Origin: Hypsibius dujardini
Taxonomy: Eukaryota; Tardigrada; Eutardigrada; Parachela; Hypsibiidae
DNA: 24,380 bases
Direction: 5' to 3'
NCBI GenBank assembly: GCA_001579985.1
Contig: LRSR01007215.1
Span: forward strand, 1 to 24,380
Both the position numbers and the translations under genes were made by a program. Under the pieces are notes generated by a model that was not told the DNA's origin, searched no databases, and saw only the letters and a list, made by a program, of their open reading frames with translations. Each line of letters starts with the position of its first letter. The stretch's first letter is position 1. Of the stretch, positions 9,213 to 20,200 are shown piece by piece.

Positions 9213-11123
9213 CCGGCCGGAAGATCGGCAGTCATACTTGACTCGGAGAGAGGAGATGTATGTAGAGCCACTCTATAAGGACAACGAAGCCATTGCTCCC
9301 GGGTAAACCGCCGTTAGTCCGGAAAGCGTCTCTACCACTAATTGACCCTGTAGGTACCTATATAGAAGTTTTGCGAACAGGTATTACGATGTAGATATAC
9401 ATTGAGTCTAGGCAAATTATCCTCACGTAGTGGACGGGGGTCTTAGTGGGGACTTCAAAACTAAAGTCAACATCTCGTTGCTGGTAATATTTGCAGAACG
9501 GACCGAGCACTTCGGGCTTGAGCGTTGAGGGACTGTTGATCGGCCTGACGTGAAGTTTCCAAGCTGCGTATCGGCTGTGATCCCTCGGGATCTGTTTGAC
9601 ATCGTCGTAGAATATCTTGACTTTTAAATACTCATCATCTCCCCGTTGGAGGGTAACGGTCTGCAAGTGCCACGCCTGCTTATCGCGATCGTAAAAGTGC
9701 ACGGACTCGTGAAGTGCCGGCACTAAGATTTCGCTGAGGAGGTTGGCCGAATACATGTCCAGGACTACAAAGACTTGATGATTTTCCACAAAGTCCTACA
9801 GGCGAAAAATAATTCTCTTTCAATTCAACCCTCGTCTAACTGATTGTCTGCTTGTGTGCCTGCCGTTTCTTCTGCTTGTCCATCACAGCCTATGTCTGAT
9901 TGTCTGAATATCAGGAAGTATAGCTGTGTGACTGACCGACTCTAGTATATGCCATTTGTCTTCAGTACGAGTACCTCAAGGGTCAGGCTGAACATGATCG
10001 ATTCTCCGGTTCCACTCAGGTCACTCAGACTGTCTTGAACAGGGGAGATAAAGGGATTGAATTTTTGGCTGCCAGAATGGCCAATGGTAATGCGAAATTT
10101 GGTTTGGCAGCTGTGGTCAAAGTGAGTCATCCGATTGAGTTTGACGAGCGTTCCGCTGGCGGTCGGCATCATCACCAAATTCCATTCCAAGTTTCCGAAG
10201 GTAAAGTAGGAGCTTTCCAGACGCTCTAGTGGCTGACCCTTATGCCTAATCGGTATCTGTAAGTGTTACACACAGGCTGTCTAAATTCTCGAGGTATTTG
10301 CCGTCTGTCTGTGTATCTGTCTGTCTGTCTGCCTGTCGGTCTATCGTCTGTCTGCCTGTCTGCCTGTCTGCCTGTCCGCCTGTCCGCCTGTCTGTCTGTC
10401 TGCTTGTCGGTCGGTCTGTCTGTTTGTTTGTATGTTTGTGAACCTATCGCTTTGTCTATCCAATTTCATGATGATCTGTCTCTGTGTAGGCATCTAAATG
10501 CCTGTATGTCTGTTTTTTCTCTGGCTGATTGCCGGTGGGTTATCACGGTTATTGCTTGTGCGTTTGTTCTATCTGCGTGTGGTTCTCTCTATGAGCCTAG
10601 TGGATTACCAATCTATTTGTTTACAATTTTTGTGAACCTTGTACTAGCTTGTGCACCTTGTATTAGCAAGTACCTGGATGTGATCCTCATACTGGCTCCT
10701 GGGGTTCTTCAGCACGAAATCGACAATAAATTCTGTCTGCTCATCCGTGAACTGCCGCGTCAGCAGGTCCTGCAGGCCGATGAAGGTGGGGCAGGTGTGG
10801 ACGGGGCAGTCAGACGTGAAGGCGGTCTGTCGGACGTGATAGCTCTCGTTGCGACTAAAGTGCTCCCTGTTATGGAGGATCACTGTCAAGTCCAGCGCGC
10901 ACGTCATCACGTTGGGCGACGGATTGGAATGGAGGTGAAGGGATGGTTCGAGGTGGTGGTCGGTCTTGGTGAAGGCCACATGCCACCGTTGATGGGCATA
11001 GAAAAAGTCCTTACTCTGTAGTTCCGAGTGGTAGTCGCTGAGGATTGTCTTAGCTACGATGAAGGTGAAGATTTGCGTTTGACTTCGGTCACGAAGATCC
11101 GTGAAACGTGCCAAGCTGACCAT
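8729..11123 (-). CDS. conserved protein with two MATH/TRAF-like regions and a C-terminal coiled coil
   Basis: Five coding exons, all phase 0: 11123-10674, 10256-9975, 9795-9427, 9357-9238 and 8971-8729; total 487 residues. Region 1 (about 35-150) has the MATH/TRAF beta-sandwich pattern: QRWHVAFTKTDHHLEPSLHL, a TCALDLTVILHNREHF strand pair, then TFIGLQDLLTRQFTDEQTEF. Region 2 (about 160-365) starts YFTFGNLEWNLVMMP and contains FDHSCQTKFRITIG and YDRDKQAWHL. Then FVVLIEWLYIHLL leads into a helical segment, YHHYDDLHRTQYHQMRLEF followed by TVQAESYNLERTLLFYK (about 408-445), likely a coiled coil. The last 35 residues are Ser/Asn-rich and disordered. No signal peptide or membrane span, so probably a cytosolic scaffold or adaptor; that is inference. 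I recall similar uncharacterised animal proteins but cannot name the family reliably. The 68-bp intron at 9358-9426 was chosen because it keeps both frames open. The final intron carries a large compound microsatellite. Confidence 0.72.
9048..9208. repeat. compound microsatellite (GGCA/ACAG/GATAGACA/AC)n
   Basis: About 160 bases in the last intron of the MATH-like gene: GGCA, ACAG, GACAGATA alternation, about ten ACAG units, then about 25 AC units (9159-9208). It causes spurious Cys-Leu-Ser-Val reading frames. Confidence 0.95.
10304..10436. repeat. imperfect (CTGT)n microsatellite
   Basis: CTGT/CTGC/GTCG units in the first coding intron (10257-10673) of the MATH-like gene. Confidence 0.85.
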
Positions 11124-11270
11124 TATGAGGCGAGAGGGAGAGAGAAAAAGAGGGTTATAATAGAGATGGAGGTTGTCGGTGGCGTGTCTAAACTATGCGC
11201 GCTTGATGAAGCCCCAGGGCAGTGTGGAGCTGCTGCTGATGAGGAACGATGAGAGAGAGGCCTCTGGATT
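11124..11270 (-). other. 5' UTR exon of the MATH-like gene
   Basis: A strong minus-strand acceptor (CCTTTCCTTGCAG) ends at 11271, followed by 147 bases without an in-frame upstream ATG extension. A pyrimidine-rich stretch precedes the start codon. The upstream leader exon was not located. Confidence 0.4.
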
Positions 11271-12314
11271 CTGCAAGGAAAGGAACAAATCAAGGAGAAA
11301 GTGATTATCGGGCGGTAAAGCACTCTCCTTCAGGCGTAGTCAGCGTCCCTTTTTATCGACTCTCCCCCTACGTGTCGTGCCCAACACACACACAACTTTA
11401 ACATGACAAGAAGTCAGTTCGGATTGGGAGAACGATCCGCGACCCACTGGCAAACAAATACAAAATTGAGGAACTCCTTACATTCCGTGGCCTGACTGTG
11501 AGTAACCTACAATCTGTTTGGCACTGCTTGTACTGGTACATATCTGAAGCGTGGCTTGATGTTTGTCTGTCTGCGTATTTGCCTGATCACACTTGCCACT
11601 TTTATCGAAATTTAAATAAAAAACCTTTGTATGGAGTATTTATTCCCGAACAAAAAGCAGGTTTCTTACTGCCACCCTAATGTACAGAAGAGGAGAAGAC
11701 TTTGTAACTTGTGAATTTTCAATTCCTAGGTCTAAACTTAGTGCGACACCATTGATCTCAATGGATTATACGTCAGTCTGTTACTCTGTGTCTGTCTGTC
11801 TGTCAGTCTGTTTGTCAGTCTGTTTGTCTACCTGTCTTTCTGTCTATCTGTATGCCTGCCTATCTGATTGTTTGTTGTCTGCCAGTCTGATTGTCCGTCC
11901 CTTTGCCTGTTTGTCTAATTGTTTGTCTGTCAGCCTGACTACCAAGAACAGAGACGGCTTTAATCATCTCATAGACACAGCTAACCTTGCAATGCCGGCA
12001 TGACGGCGCGTACTTGAACCAATTAGGAGTGATCCAGTGGACCGGATTTACTTCAGCTCAAGACATCCTCTCAAGCCCAACAAAATGCGTTTGCACAATA
12101 AGGAAGGCAGAATCAAAAGCCAACGATAATCTCTTTTTCGTGATGGGAGTTTTGAGTTCAATCTAATGGATGCCACAGCACTGCCGTTTAATCTCAAGCC
12201 CTCCATTGCGCCCCGCCCAGTCAGTCGAGGAAAGGAATTCGAAAAAAGGTCAAAGATTCGATCGCCAGTTTTATTACTCGCCCTGACGAACAGCAAGTAG
12301 AACGTGGTCACCGG
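11271..12314. other. spacer with CTGT repeats
   Basis: Likely holds the promoter of the MATH-like gene near its left end. The tract at 11785-11935 is an imperfect CTGT/CTGC microsatellite. No gene is supported. Confidence 0.4.
11785..11935. repeat. imperfect (CTGT)n microsatellite
   Basis: Runs of GTCTGTCTGTCTGT with many substitutions. Source of a Cys-Leu-Ser-rich spurious frame. Confidence 0.85.
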
Positions 12315-13012
12315 ATGTTCGCGATCAGGTTCTCACTGTGGATTCTGCTGGGGGTGTCAGGAGGTGAATCGTATAGGGGGTGTGGCTGTGGACTATTTAG
12401 AATATATAGTATTTCCGCCGGTATACATTCGCGATCTGTCTAATTTGAAATATTAGCCCGATATCGATCATTTTGTCAAGGGAAACTAACTGCGCTACAT
12501 GTAAGTTCTTTGTTCGTTGTTTGACCTGGCGCACACTCAAACGTCAAAAGGAACGCAAATCGGCCAGGCAGGCAGGTATGTGAAAAAGCGTCACCGTCAT
12601 ATACATTTGAAAAACGATGCCTAGGCGACATGAGAGTTGCTTTCAAGGACACAAACCAGTAAGCAGAGGACAGGAAAGAATAAAAGAGATTAGGTCAAAA
12701 ATTTGCAAAAACGGCTTAATGATCGGACACCATTCCGGAACATTCAGACATGCCCAGACAAGGTATACGCAAGACGTTTGTCTGCAGTCACACAGACAGA
12801 CACAGACATGAAGCCACGAACGATACAGACACTGTCGTTGGCCTACCTCTGTGTCTATAAACCTTATAGAAGGTTACCCTTCCAATGCTTTGGCCGGTTC
12901 AATGTTTCCCCTCTCCTCCAGCTCCTCCAGCAATAACGCAAGCGAAAGGATAACTTCATTATTTATTATTGTATGCGTTGCCGGTCTTGTTGTTGCAGTT
13001 CTCGTCCCTTGA
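12315..13012 (+). CDS. candidate small secreted or membrane-anchored protein (two exons)
   Basis: Candidate only. The first exon, 12315-12363, encodes MFAIRFSLWILLGVSG, a textbook signal peptide, ending in phase 1 at a GTGAAT donor. A compatible exon at 12870-13012 (acceptor TATAG, or the next AG three bases on) continues in frame with GYPSNALAGS, a Ser run, NNASERIT (one N-glycosylation sequon), then a hydrophobic end FIIVCVAGLVVAVLVP and TGA. The joined product would be 63 residues, shaped like a very small GPI-anchored or single-pass peptide. Caution: the hydrophobic end is encoded by a T-rich stretch that also looks like the polypyrimidine tract of an acceptor at 12997-12998, so the tail could be an intron read by chance. 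No family recognised. Confidence 0.25.
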
Positions 13013-13860
13013 TAAAAGACCTTTCGGTCGAGGCAAAATGCAGCGACCCAACCGGAAATTCATTTGATGTGGAGAACTCAACAATGAACAGAGTCAATCC
13101 TACCATTTATACAGTATATACCAGTAAGTATATTCACGTGACGTACGCAGGAGTAATCTGCTAATCCACTCACAACTAGGTTCCCATCAAGGAGGGCGCG
13201 TTTAAGGTGTCTGTTTATTTTGGGCGCACACTATAACATCACAGCTTCAAAGGAATTCGCCGGTACATGTGCATTGGGGACTTGATCCAAACAATCAAAC
13301 AAAGTAATAACTCCTTCCTACACTCTCCGGAAAAAGGATCTCAGAAATGGGAAGGCGAGCCAGAGAGCCAGACAGAAAGACAGGCTGTAGGCGCACCGGA
13401 TCAAACAAACAAGAGGGACTATGTCTTCCAATTAACACTAACAGCTAAAACCGCGACTCAGCACCACCGCCAATAGGGAGGACTAACCCCTTTCCATTTC
13501 CTCGGTCAGGCCAACCGATAACCGCGCCCAGGGAGAAGAAAGAAACGGGGGTAAAAAGCACTTTAATCGTACGGTCTCGGAGCAACACGAGGATCGCAAC
13601 AGAAAACTCCCAGCTCCATCAGACAGCGACCTACCCTTGTGGCCGTAATGCTTGGCTGGCCGAGTTCGTGCCACTTCATGGTATGTCAACTTTCAAGCTC
13701 TTTTAAAATTACTCTTTCACTGTGTTCCACAACAGTCGATCGCCTGATTGAGTTATATACAATTTGCATTATTCCGGTAAAGAAAGCCTTGTGCGAAATA
13801 GTTAAAATTTTGCCTCAGATTCGGACCAACCAATGTACTGTAGTAATACCGCCAAAATGA
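12973..13860 (+). CDS. candidate three-exon reading frame, unknown
   Basis: Candidate only. The first piece runs to 13131, opening at the ATG at 12973 or after the acceptor at 12997-12998, and includes VEAKCSDPTGNSFDVENSTM and NPTIYTVYT; it ends in phase 1 at GTAAGT. A piece at 13510-13680 joins in phase (QPITAPREKKETGVKSTLIV ... AWLAEFVPLH) and ends at GTATGT. After a 55-bp intron with a good pyrimidine tract, 13736-13860 adds VDRLIELYTICIIPVKKALC ... VVIPPK and TGA. The phases agree at both joins, which is the only support. No domain recognised. It overlaps the end of the 12315-13012 candidate in a different frame, so at most one model of that overlap is right. Confidence 0.25.
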
Positions 13861-14729
13861 AATGGCTTCAACTTGGTCCGCCATATATTGTGGCTACGGA
13901 CAGACAGACAGTATTTGTACTAATAAATTCTGCAGGAAAGGAAAAAAGGGCGTATCCGTTAGGTCCGCATCTGTTTCGGGGGTGACGGAAAGAGGGCGGC
14001 AGTCTGCTTCGGCACGCGCCCATATTATATATATAAATCCAACGTCCCCGGTTCCCTGCCGACACAAGGAACAACTTTATACACACACGTTCAGCCTGAA
14101 GCAAGACAATTCCGGTGCCGATCATGAGCGGACACACTCCCCATGACAAATGAGCCCGGCGCGGCCCGGTCTCTCTCTCGAACTTTTTTCCCTGTTCCGG
14201 TGTGATATCGTGTCGATTGAAATCGATCAGTAGGGCCCGCAGATAGTTTGATGAATATAGCGGCACAGGAAACCCAGCCAGAGACCAACGGAACGGAAGC
14301 AGAATTGTCTACTTGAACATAGGCCCGCTTTGTTGTTTTAACTCTAATCTTCAACCGGCTGTGGTGATGGTGGATGGGTGGACTCTCTCAGTGTCACCCC
14401 GCTCTTTCTATATTCCGTTGGCCTAGCCAATAACCGCAAAATCGATCTGCTTTTGTAATTTCCTCCTATTATTTTCATACCCCGATATGTGCCACGGTAA
14501 TCCGATCCATCGCTTATTATTGGCTCGGGGGTCAGCATTTAACCGGAAAGACAAACAAACAGTTCGAGGATTACAGGCACAAGCATTTCTTCAGGCTAGG
14601 CTCATGCAGATAGTTAAGACACATCGCGGGTCAAACAGACATGAAACAGTCCGGCAGACACACAATACGTACAGAGAAAAATGCAAACGTCAACTTATAG
14701 ATACGTGGGCAGATGGACAGGCAAAGAGA

Positions 14730-14835
14730 TAGTCAGCCAAGCAGGCAGGCATGCAGGCAGACAGACAATAAACATGCAGACATACAAGCAGACAGACACA
14801 CAGATGGACATACACAGAGACAAACAGACATACTG
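14730..14835. repeat. imperfect (CAGA)n microsatellite
   Basis: Degenerate CAGG/CAGACA units with scattered substitutions. Confidence 0.8.
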
Positions 14836-15707
14836 ATCGATAGATACCAACAATGGAAACCTAAGATTTCATTTGCTTGTGAGACAGATGGAAATTGATA
14901 ATGAAATTTTTCACACCGTTGGGACGGTTGTCTACTGATCGTAACACGATTCCCCATATGAACGTGCGGCTACTTTTAAATTCCAAAGCATACTGGAGGA
15001 GGATTGATGATTGGAGGATGAATGAGGAGGATTGTTGGGAGACTTCCGGGTGAGTGGAGTAAGTGGTTCGCAAACTTGCCATTAGGGTCGCGGCAAGGCG
15101 GGAAGGGAGGCAGGAGGGTCAGCCGTAAAATGCCCTTGCTTGCACCGCGCACTAAAAGTCGCAATCGTATTAGTGCCTTAATTTCGTTATAATCATCGAT
15201 CGGTCGGTGGAGCGTCAAGTTTGTCTGGGCGGGGGTCCCGTTCGCCGTCACCCTCAATTTTACATAGCAAATAAACTCAAACGGCACTACAATCACTAGT
15301 ACAAGTAAACGAGTGACTGAAAAGTCCTCGATCCCATCCCATCACTAATCTTACTGCTGACGGGCGCGACTGTCCTTAGAGGCTCGGAAACCCAGACCAT
15401 GGGCTCGGGCAAGGCCAACCCATGGCGCGTCTCCTAAAGTCAGATAAGAAAAAAAGTGCAAAATTAATACTGAGGAGGAAAAGTCAAAAGGAGCAAAACA
15501 CTGCACAAATCTGTCTAAACAAAAACATTCCATGTCTTGGTATGTGCAAGGCGGAAGTATGAAATGAATGCACCGAGGAAAAGTCAGTGGCGCCACATGG
15601 GAAGCTTCGGCTACTTCTTCAAGGAGGACCTACAAGAGATGGAACCATTAGGAGTATTTTCAATCCGATTGTCTTGCTAATGACACCGCATTCTGCCGAT
15701 CTACCAG

Positions 15708-15853
15708 TCAGTCTGTCTGTCTCTATGTCCTTCCGTCAGCCCTGCCTGTCTGTCCATCTATCCGTCCGTTTGTTTGTTTGTTTGTTTGTCTGCCTGTTTG
15801 TCTGTCTGCCTGCATGCATGAATGCATGTCTGCGTGACTGCTTCTCTGCCTGC
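15708..15853. repeat. imperfect (CTGT)n/(GTTT)n microsatellite
   Basis: CTGT, CCGT and GTTT units, ending right at the stop codon of the AT-hook gene (15854), so it forms that gene's 3' flank. Confidence 0.85.
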
Positions 15854-16995
15854 CTACCGGCGAAGTCGAGCGGTGCCTGTGGGCTCCTCTCTGTCGCTCG
15901 AGGTGTCCTCGGTGGTGCTGTGGTTACATTTCTTCGAAGCCGAGTTCTTGTCTACCGCTTTAGTTTTGGCTTCCTCTGCAGGCGACTTGTGTTTGGACTT
16001 CTTGGAGTCGGTGTTAGCAGGAAATAATTCTGAGAACACCGATTCCATGAGATCACTGCCAAGGAACAAAACATATTTCAATCAAATACAAACTCCTTAA
16101 CTAATTTTTAAAAACTTATAAAATAAAAGGATATTTTTGAAGTTGCCAATCGTGTATAAGGCCTGAATCATCGTATGCAATAAATCAATCACTGTCATGA
16201 GTGCACTGACTCGTCAAAGGCAGCGCCCGCTTCCACTCGCTCATGCAGCATGGGAATGGCCGCGTAGAACTTCATAGCAAAGTTGGTATCAGCTTCATGG
16301 GCCTTTTTGTAGTTGTTGAAGGATTCATCGATGCGTGAAATCTCATTCTGTAAATCAAGGGACACAATCAAAAACAAACAAATAAATAAAGACCACAACA
16401 ATGAAAAGACCGACCTGTGTTTCTTTAACTTTCTTCTGAATGATCTTCACCACATCGGAGAAGCATGGCGGAATGTCGTCCTCACTCTCCGATTCATCGC
16501 GCGGCGGGCGCACCAGCACCGGCCGACCACCGCGGCGTCCTCGGGGAGGTCTGCAATAAAAAACCACAAATCAGAGAGATGTCTGCTGCACACTTACGGT
16601 TGATTGATGTATTGAACAAAAACAAACACTAATGCATTAGCGTCGTTGATTGAGCGATTGGCTTACGGTTGTCGTGTCTGGCGTCCCAGCGGCGAAATAC
16701 AGTTTGCAATCTTCTTTTTCGGCTCTTCTTGAACAATTCGTGGCGTTGGAGATGAACTGGACGGCACAGGCGGTGGGGCGATGGCGAGGGTAGCGGCGGG
16801 AGCAGGTAGCGTTTGAACTTTGGGAGGTCGTCCGCGGCCTCGTTTTTGCGCTGGCACAGAATGACGCGCACCTTTTTCAGGCTTCAAACTTCGCAGAGCT
16901 TCCGTGGTGCGGGAGTTGGCCTTATTCAAAGGCGCGCCGGGTGATAAGGTCTTTTGCCCGCGGCCCGAGGAACTAACAGGTCGGGTGGACGACAT
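15854..16995 (-). CDS. AT-hook and Arg/Gly-rich basic protein, unknown family
   Basis: Four exons in phase: 16995-16667, 16550-16415, 16347-16211 and 16055-15854; 267 residues. Residues 1-109 are basic and disordered, with a canonical AT-hook core KRGRGRPPK at 51-59 followed by a Pro/Ala-rich stretch. Residues 110-130 are Arg/Gly-rich (PPRGRRGGRP), then acidic (DESESEDD). Residues 131-205 are predicted helical: FSDVVKIIQKKVKETQ, NEISRIDESFNNYKKAHEAD and FYAAIPMLHERVE. The C-terminus is Lys/Ser-rich and charged. An AT-hook indicates binding to AT-rich DNA in the nucleus; a chromatin role is inference. The start at 16995 is preferred over an in-frame upstream ATG whose product would begin with an implausible hydrophobic stretch. 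The gene is head to head with CPSF3, and the third donor (GTCAGT) was chosen by phase. I do not recognise the family. Confidence 0.65.
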
Positions 16996-17262
16996 TTTTG
17001 TTGACGCGAGAAAAAAGAATCTAGGAACATTTTGAGCAAAAAAGAACAGTATGCAGGCCACAAACAGAACAACTGAGAATAATGACCGAATGGAGGGGAA
17101 AGCTACAGAACAAATAGATAAGCTTGTGGAACAAGCGAGAATGCTGATAGAACCATCAAACTGATTTAATGATTTGCTTTGTTCGTTTGCAGGTCAGACG
17201 CTACTACAACGCATTTGTGTTTTCATTTTTCTCTTCTCGTTTTCCCCACAACGGAAAATATA
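16996..17262. promoter_or_regulatory. probable bidirectional promoter, AT-hook gene and CPSF3
   Basis: Only 267 bases separate the two start codons. A splice acceptor TTTGCAG at 17186-17192 suggests CPSF3 has a spliced 5' leader, so its transcription start lies further left and the shared core is even shorter. No TATA box is evident. Confidence 0.5.
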
Positions 17263-20200
17263 ATGTCTCGACCTCCTCCCGGCAATCAGGAGCAGTCCAT
17301 CCCATCATTCCGTCCTCGCGGCGGGCCTGGCTTTCGCCCACGGATGCCGTACAACGAGAGCGGCGGCGGTGGAAGGCCTCAACAACAAGGATGGAACAAC
17401 AACTTCCCCGCTCCGGGTCCACGCGGCGCCCCAATGGGCTACCCTCCGCCCAGCAATTTCAGCGGTGGATTCCCGCGCAGCGACTTCTCCGCGATGAATC
17501 GCGGCGGTCCGCGGAGGGGTTTCGGGAATAACGTCAATCTGGCTGGTGGGAGAATGCCACCGTCGATGGAGAACAGAGGAGGAGCGCCGTTTATGGCTTC
17601 TGGTAGTGGTGGGGATTATCGCGCGTCATCTGTACCGAATGCGGGACCGCCGTTGAGGCCGTATCAACGCGGAGGAGCGCAGGCGGTCGTTACACCGACG
17701 GCAGGAAGAGGACGTGTAGCGAAGAAACCGGGCGGGGCGAGACAGGTTGATGAGGAAGATCAGTTGATTGTCAGACCGCTGTAAGTTTCTCTGCGTGGTG
17801 GGTCGATTGATTGATTGGTCGATTTTCTAGAATTGTATGTTTGTTTGGTCGCTTGACTTATGTATTTAATATAAAGTAAGTACTCTCAGATGTTTTGGGT
17901 TTGTTTTTTCGAAAATAAAATATATTGCAGTATTTAGTTTTTGAAATGTCCTGTTAATTTTATTAAGATGATATGGTAATTTATAACTTAAACTAAACAG
18001 TGCCTTTTATCGCTTTTATCGATGGGTCATCTGGATTTTTTAATTGAGTTTAAATTAAATAATACCCGTCTAATATATAGGCTTCATATATATATATTGT
18101 ATATAAGTTCAGTTTTTAAAGAAATAATTTTGCGGTTTTTCAGAGGCGCTGGACAGGAAGTCGGGCGTTCCTGTATTCTGCTGGAATTCAAAGGAAAGAA
18201 GATTTTATTGGACATGGGAATTCATCCAGCTTATAACGGACATGCTTCCTTGCCGTATCTGGATCACATCAACGTGGAGGAAATTGAGCTACTCCTCATC
18301 ACTCAGTAAGATCTATTCGTGACGCTAATGGTATTTTTCATAGATTTTTTTAACTTTGATTGAGATTTGCAAATACATTTTTTTCATTTTTCTCTTCAAG
18401 TTTCCACTTGGACCACGCAGGCGCTCTGCCGTACTTTCTGATGAAAACCAAATTCAAGGGTCGTTGCTTCATGACCCATGCCACGAAGGCTATTTATCGG
18501 TGGATGTTGGCCGATTTCCTCCGAGTCAGTCAGGGCCAGGAGCAATTGTTCACGGAGAGCGATCTCGAGCAGAGTATGGAGAAGATTGAGACGATGGATT
18601 TTCATGAGGTCCGTTTGGCTCGCCAGCACTTGCCGATAATTGATGTTGGCAAAATTTATAGCATACAATTTCCTTGTTCAGGAAAAGGAGATTGGGGGCG
18701 TCCGGTTTTGGGGATACACAGCTGGGCATGTGTTAGGAGCGGCCATGTTCATGATTGAAATTGCTGGCGTCCGAGTACGTGAAACTGTCTGCCTGTTTGA
18801 TTGTCTATCTTGCCAGGTTGCTTTGCCATCCTGATCTTGCTGCCTGTTCTTGTTGGCCGACTGACTAACATCTAACTCGATTTTCTGGTAGGTATTATAC
18901 ACGGGCGACTTTTCCAAGGAGGAGGATCGACATTTGTGCGCTGCGGAAATTCCTTCTGAACGATGTGACGTTGTCATTATGGTGAGACGCCAAAGCAATT
19001 TCTGTGAGGTTTGTACCAAATACGCTCACTAAAGATTACCATATCGATTCACAGGAGTCTACGTACGGTATTCATGTCCACGAAGACCGGCAGACGAGGG
19101 AGCACCGGCTGGTCAGTCAAATCGCTAACATTCTCCATCGTGGTGGCAAAGTTCTTATTCCTTCCTTCGCACTCGGGCGTGCCCAAGAAATTCTTCTAAT
19201 TCTAGGTATATGGGCGTACAGACAAACTCAAAAAGACACTTAGACAGACAAACAAACAGACAAACGGATAAGCAAACAGACACACAGACAGGCAGACAGA
19301 TACACAGACAACGTGTTTGAATGAGATACAGATAGATTATCAATCGGAACTACTCTAAACTTTGTATTTTTGTTTCTTATCTATCTGTTCATAGACGAGC
19401 ACTGGAAATCGCATCCGGAACTGCAAAATTTTCCCATGTACTACGCATCTGCCCTGGCAAAAAAGTGCATGTCCGTGTACGAGACCTACACCGGCGCAAT
19501 GAACGACCGCATCAAACGCATCTCCGCCGTCCATAATCCATTCAAGTTTGAATGGATCCAGTCGATTCGGGTATATTGGACACTATCTTGGCGTATCTGA
19601 TGGTGTAAAGAGTAACATTCTGTTTTTCCATCGTATAGGGTAGGGAAGATTTCGACGAGAAAGAACCGTGCGTCGTCATTGCTAGCCCCGGAATGATGCA
19701 AAGCGGACTCTCACGCGAGCTGTTCGAGTTATGGTGTAGTGATCCGAAGAATGGCTGCATTATTGCCGGTTATGTGGTGGAAGGCACACTGGGGAAGGTA
19801 TGCAAGACAGGCTGATGAGAATTTCTGTATTCTCTTTGCCTGACTAATTTTGGTGCCACATTACATTTTCCCCCATATTGAATTTAGTTAATCTTAACGG
19901 AGCCGACTGAAATCACCACCTTAGCCGGGCAGAAAATTCCCCGACGCTGCACGGTGGACTACGTATCCTTCTCGGCCCACACTGACTTCAAGCAGACGAC
20001 AGATTTCATCACCGCCCTCAAACCGCCTCAAATTGTACGTTTCTTAATTATACACTTTTTAATTGTTTTATTATTAGATCTGCAAGTTAAATTAAGTTCA
20101 CTTCTTTAGCGTAAATTTGTGTTAATAATTTATAACTTCTAGAACATTTAACTGATCTTAATACTTTTCGTTACCTTATTTGAAAAAATTTATTTTGCAG

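Larger units (their letters stand above)
13861..15853. other. spacer with simple repeats, no supported gene
   Basis: Several 60-130-residue open frames exist on both strands, many overlapping each other. None matches a family I know or forms a convincing multi-exon model. CAGA repeats occupy about 14730-14835 and CTGT repeats about 15708-15855. A low-complexity AT stretch lies at 14024-14036. Confidence 0.4.

Noticed and set aside
8972-9271. Minus-strand frame of about 99 codons rich in Cys-Val and Leu-Ser
   Set aside because: It is a translation of the ACAG and AC microsatellite within an intron. The same applies to Cys-Leu-Ser frames at 6231-6539, 10263-11021, 11680-12003, 14733-14957 and 15587-16027.
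13868-14538. Several overlapping minus-strand open frames of 64-132 codons
   Set aside because: They overlap one another in different frames without a consistent splice model or a recognisable motif.
14976-15435. Minus-strand pair of open pieces joined by a 59-bp GT..AG intron (PEPMVWVSEPLRTV, then VVPFEFICYVKLRV)
   Set aside because: Equally open frames exist on the plus strand across the same bases, and no family or further exon supports either.
15587-15680. Plus-strand piece reading HMGSFGYFFKEDLQEME to a stop, after an acceptor-like CAG
   Set aside because: Looks protein-like, but another frame of the same bases is also open and no upstream exon in matching phase could be established.
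17169-17531. Alternative 120-codon frame over the CPSF3 first exon, and a minus-strand frame opposite it
   Set aside because: Shadows of the Gly/Pro/Arg-rich first exon, which continues into the conserved core only in the frame starting at 17263.
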